Shown here: piece by piece, positions 26,151 through 34,329 of the stretch
Numbering within the stretch: the first letter of the stretch is position 1
Layout: the number at the start of each line of letters is the position of its first letter
From: Pithys albifrons albifrons
Lineage: Eukaryota; Chordata; Aves; Passeriformes; Thamnophilidae
Length of the DNA: 64,000 bases
Reading direction: 5' to 3'
Assembly: GCF_047495875.1 (NCBI RefSeq)
Contig: NC_092461.1
Span: 46,145,601 to 46,209,600 of the forward strand
Program-made: the position numbers and the translations under genes
The notes under the pieces: generated by a model
Databases searched by the model: none
What the model saw: only the letters and a program-made list of their open reading frames with translations
What the model was told of the DNA's origin: nothing

Positions 26151-26964
26151 AGTATTCCTCCAATTAGGAGCATGGATATTTCTGTTGAGTCAATGTATTT
26201 TTCACAGTAGCCACTTAGACACAACAGTATCCAATGCCTCACTCAGGCTCCTCCTCCACTTCATATATTAAACCTCAAATTGCACGGGGAAAATTAAATG
26301 TTTTCTTGTCAAAGTCCCTTTCCTGACCCTCTCTTTTCATCAACTTAATTTTTGCAGCTATTTATAGAACTGGCTGATGTTACAGTTCCAGGTAAAAGAA
26401 TTTAAAATGCATCACTTTGAGAGACTTATGATGGCAAATTATTCAACTATATGTCAATTTCAAAAGGCCCCAAAGATCCACATAAATAAAAATTACCAGT
26501 AATATGTTATGTGCAAAGCTAAAAAACTGTAGTTCTTGTGAATTAGAATAGTGACTCTTTAAGTAAAGTAAATGTGAAGGGAATTACTGTTGGAAGATAC
26601 AAGATACAACTACCTTGGGGTTTTGTTTCTTTGTTTGAAGAATTCAACCTCTTATGAATTGCTGAGTAAATATTTCTAACACAAGTCAGCCTTCAAACAA
26701 CTCCTTGTCTAGAAAAATAGTACCAAGAGGCACACCACCAACAGCTTCATGGAGTCTAGAAAGGATACACTCAGTAGTGTGTCATATCATATTTCCCACA
26801 TTTTTTTCCCCCTCCCACATTTCTGGTCAACATACTTGTTAACTGTGTTTCTTTTTTGAAAATCTGAGCAATGTTTCACAACTGTATAAAATTATGGACT
26901 GTTTAAAAACTGGGACAGGTGACACCATATTACAGTGCACTGACAGAGAGAAGAGCCTTAGAAC

Positions 26965-27232
26965 CATGAGTCCACAAAATTTTTTATTAACGTAACACCA
27001 AGTTTAAGAAATTGTTGCAGTGCAAAGAAATTTCTATTTGTCATACAAAAAGAATTAATGATTTTCCATCCTTCAGTATGTAAACTGCACTCCAATCCTG
27101 ACATGATTGATGTAATACAGAAACAGAAACACTATAACCCAGATGAATGTCAAAGTTAAAGACTGGCATGCTGTGCAAGGAAGGTTCTTATTCTTTGCAA
27201 GAGTTCTTTCTTTACACTGTCCGGTACCAAGG
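26965..27232 (-). CDS. ENY2: ENY2 terminal exon and 3' UTR (residues 72-96)
   Basis: The acceptor TTTCAG is followed by [18 protein letters not shown] then LAQHASL, with stop TAA at 27158-27156. A canonical AATAAA on the minus strand at 26988-26983 lies about 170 bases downstream of the stop. The 26965 end is an estimate of the cleavage site. Confidence 0.93.
26983..26988 (-). terminator. ENY2: ENY2 poly(A) signal AATAAA
   Basis: Perfect AATAAA hexamer on the minus strand about 170 bases after the ENY2 stop, the first canonical signal seen downstream of it. Confidence 0.75.
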
Positions 27233-30200
27233 CTGAAACACAAATAAGAAGGCAAAAAAGTAAAAAAGACAAAACAAAAAATATGCCAATACCAACCTTT
27301 TACAACAGCTACTTCTGTTCTTTCTTTGTTACTGCAAATCTGTTAAGGCCTAACGTAACTGAAGCCACTTAATTTTCATATAGTACATCTGTATTTTTCC
27401 CATTTAAAATAGGCTAAAATTGAGTCTGTTGAGAACGCTGTTGTTACTGGTAGGGTGTTCTGCCTTATCATAGTCCAGAAAATAAGAAAGTTGGAGGGAA
27501 AGGATTATTCAACAGTCAACAGGATATAAACACCGCAAGTGTGATTATCCTACCTTTCATCTTCACAAATTTAAGACCAAAAATCTCCGTCAGGACCTCA
27601 GAGTAAGGGTATCCAGCAAGTTATTTTTAAGGCCTATTTTAATTTAAAACTTAATGAAGTTTTTCCCACTAACATCAAAGCCTATTAGAGAGTCCAAGAT
27701 GAACAATATAGAGAAGACTGCAGTTTCCTTAAGTGATTTCATTTTTTTTCTCTGTATGCTATGTCCTTTACTCTTCCTGTTCCCATTATGTTAGCGCTGT
27801 AAGTTCAGATTTTCCATCTTAAAGGATCATGAATTTTAAAATATCTGTGCTGCATACACAAACTTTTCTTGTTGACCATTAACTCAAATACAGACTAAAT
27901 AATAACTAAAAAATGACTAATGTAATCTGCAAAAGCAGTCTACACACACAGCTCATTACAGATTCTGAATGACTGTTAACACATATTCACATTTTATTTC
28001 TTGTTAATTTTAAGCTATTAACATTTTTCCTTCAATCCCACATAGGCAAGTTCATAATGCTGCTTTTGAAACATTAATGAAATAGAGGCAGGTATGTTTA
28101 TTAATGTAGTACCACATCCATGTTTTGCATTTTCTTACCTCTGCCTTTGGGAGTGATTTCTGCCACCAAGTCATCAACAGTAACATGCTCTAATCCTTTT
28201 TCTTTAATGACATCTGGGGAAGACCAAGACCAATATTTTAAGTCTTTTAATCCATTCATTAGAAGACAAAACCTGTGCCAGTGATTAAGATACAAAACCT
28301 CCATGCATATGTCATCAGAGAATATGAAGCAGCATGTGACTTAAATGTAGGTTATTAAGTCAGTACCTACTGCATTGTACAGTGGATTAGTCTCTCACCC
28401 ATGTCACAGGTTTAAGGACAGGAACTTGTCACTTCTGATGCATCTTGTTTAGCTCATATTTTAAAACCAAACATTACAAAGTTTTATCTCATCTGAGCAT
28501 TACCAGATGTTCCTATTACTGGAGTGTTGTAGCAGTTCACTTATCTTCTAGAAAATATTATTTATGTAATAGATAAATGCAAACTGGAAAAAGACTTTGG
28601 AACTTTCACCTGTTTTTTTTATTTTTGATTTTAATTTTTATTGATTTTAGAAGTAATTGTAATTGCAGTGAAGGTAAATTTTAGTGTACAAGTATTTCTA
28701 GTAGCTTAAGTTCAATGTTTATACATACTAACTCCATACCCATATCAATCCCTCAAAATTCCATTAGCTATTTAGTGTTGTTTTCAAGGTGGAAGGCTGA
28801 AAAACACCTCAAGGCCTGCAACCATGAGACATAAACACAGGTAGAGTGACCTCCAAACCCAAAATACTGGAAAGCCTCCAAGTACCCTACATGCTATGGG
28901 GGAGATGAAGATGATGAAAAGAAAGTCCCAGACCACCCCAGACTCATCTCCTGATGGGGTGTGCCAGGGGGTGGGATGGGGCAGAACTGGGGATGGGTGA
29001 ACAGGGATTGGATGGACATTATTATAAAAACCATGGGACCACTGTTCGAGTGCGTGCATCAATGTGTATTCCTGAAGGCCCCAGGCCTGGAAATTAAAGA
29101 ACCTACCCTTTTAATCTTATCTCATATTCTAAGCTGGCTGCAATCCTGTTTTCTGCAGTCTCTTAACACAACAGAACATACAAAAGGGGAAAGCACAGAC
29201 AGTAAATCCTTACTAATCTTCCTGTCAGGTTGAAACAACATGTCTCTGTATATTTCGCTGAAGTCAAAAAGTAACTCGGAAAGCAAGGAATACATCTATA
29301 GCAAAATAAAGGCAAATATTAAGATATATTGTATGATTAATACACATCAGTATTTAAACAATTGTCTACTTACAGTGCTTTGGACTCTACTGAAAAATGC
29401 AGAAATCAAAGCTGAGACATAATCTCAATTCTGTAGTATGTACCTAAAATATTGTTTAAACTTAAATGTTTTCAACTGTATGTCAGTACCTAGGATTGAT
29501 TGTCCCCAAGACACTAAATATGTTTTCTGAACTGACATCACATGAAGTATTTGTAACTGCATTTTTTGGCTGAATTTCCTGAAATTACTGCAAGATTGCT
29601 CAATTATTGGTCCTAATCCATAATGGCAAGAAGCTCTGGAACAAACTACCAAAACCAAACCCCCCCAAAAAAACAACAAAACCCCCATCCCAACAAAAGA
29701 ACTGAAAAAAAAAAACCCCAACAACCCCCGCAATATGTTTGAGAATGCTTAATGTTGGAAGGGACCACAGTGGGTCATCTGGAGCAGGGTCATCCTAGAC
29801 CACATGGCACAGGATTGCATTCAGATGGTTCTTCAACATCTCCAGTAAGGGAAACTCTCTCTGGATAACCTGTTCCAGTGCTCAGTCACCCATACAGTTC
29901 TTCCTCATATTCAGGTGGGACTTCCTGTGCATTAGTTTCTGCCTGCTGCCTCTTGTCCTACTGCCTGGCATCACCGAGAAGAGCCTGGCTCCATCCTCTT
30001 GCCACCCTTCCTTCAGATACTTATAAATATTGATAAGGTAGCTCCTCAGTTATCTATTCTGACGGCTGAACAGGCCCAGCTCACTCAGCCTTTCGTCATA
30101 AGAGAGATACCCCAATCCCTTAATCATCTTTGTTACTCTCTGCTGGGCCCACTCCAGGAGCTCCATGTCTCTCTGTCCTTTCTTTAGACGTTATTAGGCT

Positions 30201-33200
30201 CTTAACACAGACAAATTAACATATATTTTTTCAGTCACAGCAGCTGCAGTTACAGTTCAAAGTACCAAATAATTTTACATAACTTGACTGTAGCAGAGTA
30301 TAAAGCATACAGTTGATAAGGCAAATAAACATCCCTTTCATTATCTGCACTACTGAAATGGGTAATCTCTGGCAGTGGCATCAGGCAGACAGCTGCAAGC
30401 ATGAATAATTTCAGCTTTTCCTGCTGAACCTATGAAAAAACGCTCAGTCCTACAGAAAAAAACCCACCAAACAACTTTGTAACAGAATATTGAGTTTTCA
30501 GGCACAACAAATCAGAATTAAAGTGAAATCTCAAGGGATTTATTACTTGCTTTAAGGAAATTTCATTCTTCCTGAATGCTTAAATATTATTTGTAACAGT
30601 TTCATACAATTTAGAAGTCAGTAACTTGTAGCAATGTTAAACACGTAACTCCAAACTGTTTGGGTAATTAGAGGCTCATCTGCTGGTTTTCCCTCCTCTA
30701 CGTAGATCACCTTATTTTCAAGAATTGTATTCAGAAAGAGTACAAATGCACTTTCTCTCCCATATGCAGACAAAGTTCTCTAGGTTACAAGTTCTCTAAG
30801 TTCAGAGTTTCTAAGTTGCATACCACTGGATTTGCTCAATTTTCCTTTACCTTGTTTTTTATTCTCCTGCAGTAACAAAGTCATCTCTCTCAAAACAAAA
30901 AGCTTTATTATCATGAATATTTAGGGAATCAATTCCCACCCTTGTCTCAGAAGCTTTCTAAGGTTCAGATCAGAGCTCTTCCAAGATTTTTTTTTGCCAA
31001 GATAGCAAGTTGCTTTCCTGCACACAAAACTAACTGCCAGGGATACTTTCCTCTTTCCCAGGTCTCGCTTAAATTGAGTGTTAGGCAGTGAAGCCTTCAT
31101 CTCAGTTGACTACAAAGGGTATTAGTTACTTGACCGCAGTTACCTTTGCAATGTGCCTTCAATTGATCCTTCCAGCCACATTCAATTAATTTGGCTCTCA
31201 GCAACTCTTTAAGGCTGTTAAAGACAATATACGAACTTGTTAAGAACAGCAAACATTCTCGACAGTTTAAATATGCTTCAGCATGAAAGTTAAGCCTACA
31301 ATTACTACCCAAAAACTCCAGACCAGCAGCAGAAATGGCTGAACAGCACATGGATTCTAAACCAAATGAGTACCAATTTCAGTTAACATGTTGGACTATG
31401 AGGAGTTGGTAGCTCAAGAGCCAATTCCCAGAATTTCTTCTGGCAGAGTTGATGCTGCAGCCACAGCAAAGAGGTAGAAGCCCTTGGATCACCAGAATTG
31501 CCTGAGTCTACTCTAGTAGCAGATGTATGCTGACTTCCAAAGTTGGGAGTATTTCACTTGAAGTCAGGTCTTCAAAATAAGTAAAACCTTCCCCCCTCCT
31601 TTCTGAAAAGAGAATTCTGCACTACTGTCTCTAACTGCAGATTTCTCTCCAGTTACACATTACCTTGTGTTCAGTGAAAATGAAGGGATCCTCTATCTTC
31701 CTAAGCGTGGTTAGCTATGTAAACATAAGCAACGGGGATTCAGGCATTAACAAAGAAGACACACAGCAATCTGCCACAATGACACCTCTACTCTGTGTAT
31801 CAAAAGAAAATATTGAAAGCTAGCTAAAAAAGTGGAAATTAGTATTAAAAAATAGAATGGAACATGAAAGTAAGATCTGATGTACATATATGTGGCCAGA
31901 CTTCACGCATGAAGATTTGGGAAGGGCTCTCCCCACGTGGATGTGCCCTTCCAGCCTGCACAGTGGATCTTTTAGGTGCGGCACAGTGTGGGCAGAACTG
32001 GCCCCACCGTTTAAGTCCTAAGGTCCATCTGCCATGGCCGAGCGAGCTTGGACAGTGACAGTGAAGTCCTCGGGACTGTCACAGCACCCAGTACTGACCA
32101 GGGCTGACCCTGCTGAGCATCCGAGATCTGACAGCCTCGGATGGCAGGGAGGCATTGACCTGCCAGGGGATGGTCCCTACTAAGACTCAAACTCGGGTCC
32201 CTGGGATTCTGAGTCCAGTGTTCTACTTTACGCCATGGGACTGCCAAAGATCTGATAAAATAAGCTTTAATATCTTTACCCTTTATTCCATCAGGTAGCG
32301 ATCCTGCTTCTCTTGTACCATTCTAAATAACTCTTGACAAAACCCTGTTTTTATTAATGAAAGGTTTGCAGCAAGACACTGACCTGTACAGGTCTAATCT
32401 CTTACTCATTGAGAGCAGATGAACTGAGGACAAAAAGCAGAGTAACCATACAGGTGAAATTAACTGCTTCTGGATATTTTTTAATTCAAGAAATTCAAGT
32501 GCTCTGCCTTCTGATCATAGTACAGCTCTCATAAATCCTGTTCATAATACAGCTTTTGATGCCCTGTTAAAACTCTTCTTACTCTTAAATTAGGATAAAA
32601 TAGGTCCCAATATCATTTCAAGGTATTGCTTGCTCTGCTGAAGCTGTGTGCGATGTCCAAAGGGATGGTCACGAACAGGAAAGAAGTAGAGCACAGATAC
32701 CATGTCAGACTACTAAAGGTTACACCAAGTACAGGGCTACACCATGACCCAGGAAGAAAATTCCTAATGCAGGCCCTTGAAAATAAAGGAAAACAGAGCT
32801 TTTGGTGTATGTTGTTACAAGCGCAATGAAACCATGAGGAGGGAACTATGATAAGCATGCTAATGATACGTAAACACAATGCAAATAGAACAGAATGAAG
32901 AGACAACAAAAGGCCAAGAACTGGCTGCCACACTACATTGCCCAATTTGCTTGTTTGCCTTTACTGGGATCTCTACAATGACTTGCACAAGTGTTGTTTA
33001 ATGTGTTCTGCTACATATTTGTTCCCTAACATGAGAAGAAGCAAACACAAAAGTTTTATCTCATTCTCTTTATCAGGAAATACCAAAATTTAACTGCAAT
33101 AAATTGCATTGAATGGTGATTTTTGTATGAACCAAGGGCATTCCAACATAAAATACCAGAATAAAAGGAAGTGTTCATAAGCCAACCATCACATGACACC

Positions 33201-33492
33201 AACCATCCCATCTTTTACTTCCCAAGAGCTTCTTTTCAAGTGCAAAACTAAAATAAAACTGTTCAAAAGGCATTTTTTAAAATGGCTTTATATAATACAT
33301 AAGACTTTCACATACAAGCATTTGAAGAACTTAGAATTAAGGTTACGTAAATTTACTTCTAGATGTAGTTCATATTTGATGTATTTAGAGCCTCTCAATG
33401 GCATGGAGTAGGACACCATCTTACCGTTCTCGCTCTCCAGTTTCTATTAGCTTTTGGTTAATGGTTGCTCTCATCTGGGCATCTTTATTCAT
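27156..33492 (-). CDS. ENY2: ENY2, 96-codon protein (SAGA / TREX-2 subunit)
   Basis: Four coding segments join in frame on the minus strand: 33492-33425, 31214-31144, 28213-28139 and 27232-27156 (stop TAA). They encode 96 aa starting [20 protein letters not shown] and ending [10 protein letters not shown], nearly identical to human ENY2 (96- and 101-aa forms). ENY2 is the vertebrate Sus1 homologue: a small all-helical protein that binds ATXN7L3 in the SAGA deubiquitinase module (with USP22) and GANP in the TREX-2 mRNA-export complex. One notable change is Asp for the Glu usual in HCKEVIKEKG, created at the exon 3/4 junction. An in-frame TAG upstream of this ATG fixes the start if the strong acceptor at 33519 is used. 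The gene is head to head with NUDCD1. Confidence 0.97.
28139..28213 (-). CDS. ENY2: ENY2 coding exon (residues 47-71)
   Basis: 75 bases between CCCCAG and GTAAGA. It reads (D)[19 protein letters not shown] then TPKGR and ends one base into an Ala codon. The first codon is split and gives Asp where Glu is usual. Confidence 0.97.
28790..29230 (+). mobile_element. Probable LTR fragment, unclassified
   Basis: It has an LTR-like layout: a G-rich stretch, a TATAAAA box at about 29,020, and an ATTAAAG polyadenylation-like signal about 75 bases later, followed by T-rich sequence. I could not fix the ends or a target duplication, so the family is not assigned. Confidence 0.4.
29640..29735. repeat. 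A/C-rich low-complexity tract
   Basis: Runs of A and C (CCCCCCCAAAAAAACAAC and similar) directly before the CR1 copy; no other content. Confidence 0.8.
29740..30190 (-). mobile_element. CR1 LINE 3' fragment, antisense
   Basis: The plus strand reads as the complement of a CR1 3' end: GTTGGAAGGGACCACAGTGG near the left edge, then the typical GATAACCTGTTCCAGTGCTC and GCCCACTCCAGGAGCTCCAT phrases. It is truncated at the 5' end, as most CR1 copies are. Confidence 0.9.
31144..31214 (-). CDS. ENY2: ENY2 coding exon (residues 23-46)
   Basis: 71 bases between TTAACAG and GTAACT. It reads [20 protein letters not shown] then AHCK, plus one base of the next codon. Confidence 0.97.
31872..31881. repeat. 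SINE target-site duplication, left copy
   Basis: AAGATCTGAT, identical to 32247-32256 on the other side of the SINE. Confidence 0.85.
31882..32246 (-). mobile_element. SINE with tRNA-Gln-like head and 5S rRNA-like part
   Basis: 365 bases on the minus strand, flanked by a perfect 10-bp duplication AAGATCTGAT (31872-31881 and 32247-32256), which marks it as a retrotransposed unit. The first 75 bases (32246-32172) match the tRNA-Gln plan: CCCATGGCGTAA A-box region, ACTGGACTCAGAATCC anticodon arm (CAG where CTG is usual), CCCGAGTTTGAGTC B box, and closing GGGACC pairing with GGTCCC-like 5' bases. Positions 32142-32090 resemble the 5S rRNA internal promoter: GATCTCGGATGCTCAGCAGG, then GGTCAGTACT. 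A tail of about 200 bases of unknown origin ends CACATATATGTAC. It has no CR1-type tail. Confidence 0.8.
32247..32256. repeat. SINE target-site duplication, right copy
   Basis: AAGATCTGAT, identical to 31872-31881. Confidence 0.85.
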
Positions 33493-33518
33493 TTTGGAAA
33501 TCTGAGGTTTCTACAAAC
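33425..33518 (-). CDS. ENY2: ENY2 start-codon exon (residues 1-22)
   Basis: The acceptor is a long pyrimidine tract ending CTCTCTGCAG, followed by 26 leader bases with an in-frame TAG, then ATG at 33492-33490. It encodes [20 protein letters not shown] plus RE and ends two bases into an Arg codon at donor GTAAGA. A second possible acceptor, CCTCAG before ATTTCCAAA, would give an ISK-M junction like the VSK-M of the longer mammalian form. Confidence 0.95.
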
Positions 33519-33782
33519 CTGCAGAGAGCAGAGGAGAGAGGTTTGACAAGCGCTGGTGTCACTCACACAACACAAAGAAGCCACAGAGGCAGACTGCGGT
33601 GCAGTGATGTCTCCAGTGGCACACCCCGCGGTTATGACCGGAGCACCGCTGTGTGTCCAGCCCCGGGGACAGGCACTGCGCGGCGCCCTCCGTGCTCCTG
33701 CCCGAGCTCACCGGCCTACCCTCGCCGTGGGCGGCCCCCGCGCAGCCAGGCCCTCCCGCCCGGCGGCCGGAGCGAGGGAGCG

Positions 33783-33898
33783 GACCGGGGCAGGGGCCAG
33801 GGGGCAGAGGGGCAAGGACAGGGAGAGGGGCAGAGGCACGGAGAGGGGCAGAGGCGGGGAGAAGGGCAGAGGCGGGGGGGCAGAGGCAGGGGCAGGAC
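33783..33898 (+). repeat. G-rich minisatellite in the shared promoter
   Basis: Three clear 18-base units, GAGAGGGGCAGAGGCACG (33823-33840) and near copies at 33841-33858 and 33859-33876, with degraded units either side. Dense G-runs on the plus strand make it a G-quadruplex candidate. Confidence 0.85.
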
Positions 33899-34008
33899 CC
33901 GCTCCCGGAGCGCTCCCCCTCACCCGCCACAGCGACGCCGCTCTGAGCCCGCAGGAGGCGAAGCCGCCGCCGGACGCACTACGCGTCCCCGTGCCCGCCA
34001 CGCGGGGG

Positions 34009-34025
34009 CCGCTGGGAAGCGTAGT
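34009..34025 (-). promoter_or_regulatory. ZNF143-like motif facing ENY2
   Basis: The minus strand reads ACTACGCTTCCCAGCGG, matching the core of the ZNF143 site in the opposite direction, toward ENY2. Confidence 0.55.
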
Positions 34026-34036
34026 CCGGGTCGGAG

Positions 34037-34061
34037 ACTACAGCGGCCAGCACGCTCTGGG
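34037..34061 (+). promoter_or_regulatory. ZNF143-like motif, second copy
   Basis: ACTACAGCGGCCAGCACGCT then CTGGG, a weaker version of the motif at 34085, in the same orientation and 48 bases upstream. Confidence 0.5.
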
Positions 34062-34084
34062 CTCGCGGCTGTCTCCGGGCCTGG

Positions 34085-34110
34085 ACTACAGCTCCCAGCA
34101 TGCCCTGCGG
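34085..34110 (+). promoter_or_regulatory. ZNF143 (SBS) motif
   Basis: ACTACAGCTCCCAGCATGCC followed by CTGCGG, close to the full ZNF143/STAF consensus (ACTACAATTCCCAGCATGC type). It lies about 100 bases upstream of the NUDCD1 start codon. Confidence 0.85.
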
Positions 34111-34211
34111 CACCGCCCACCTTTCCCGTGTTGCGCGGCGACGGCTCCCGCGCGTTCCCCGGAGGCCCGCGGAGTTCCCGGCTCTTCCCGAAGTTTTCCC
34201 GGAGCTCCGGC

Positions 34212-34329
34212 ATGGCGGGCGCCGCCCACTGCTCCCTGCAGGCCAAGCGCCTGCTCCTGGACCCCAAGTTCGAGGGATACAAGCTATCGCTGGAGCCGCT
34301 GGCCTGCTACCAGCTGGGGCTGGACGCAG
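34212..34329 (+). CDS. NUDCD1: NUDCD1 exon 1 (residues 1-39)
   Basis: ATG in the context CCGGCATGG. It encodes [20 protein letters not shown], then [19 protein letters not shown], ending one base into the next codon at donor GTGAGG. The exon is GC-rich, as it lies in the CpG island. Confidence 0.95.

Larger units (their letters stand above)
17050..26960. other. Intergenic stretch EBAG9-ENY2; no exon seen
   Basis: About 10 kb with no frame or exon I can assign on either strand. It holds the outer half of the EBAG9 island, GC-richer unclassified stretches at about 17,800-18,200 and 19,760-20,040, an ERVL LTR at 24,965-25,517, and a CpG-rich patch at about 25,840-26,150. In mammals PKHD1L1 lies between these two genes on this strand. 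I found none of its exons, but short decayed ones would be easy to miss by eye. Confidence 0.7.
27233..31143 (-). other. ENY2 introns 4 and 3
   Basis: Introns at 27233-28138 and 28214-31143. The second contains a probable LTR at about 28,790-29,230, an A/C-rich low-complexity run at about 29,640-29,735 and an antisense CR1 at 29,740-30,190. No other exon is seen. Confidence 0.75.
31215..33424 (-). other. ENY2 intron 2
   Basis: 2.2 kb between the first two ENY2 coding exons. It contains the composite SINE at 31882-32246. Otherwise AT-rich with no recognisable feature. Confidence 0.75.

Noticed and set aside
32090..32142. Possible 5S rRNA pseudogene
   Set aside because: The similarity is confined to the internal promoter part and lies inside the SINE flanked by one pair of duplications, so it was inserted as part of that element.
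32172..32246. Possible tRNA-Gln gene
   Set aside because: The sequence is the head of a SINE with target duplications, has anticodon CAG in place of CTG, and shows stem mismatches; not a functional tRNA gene.
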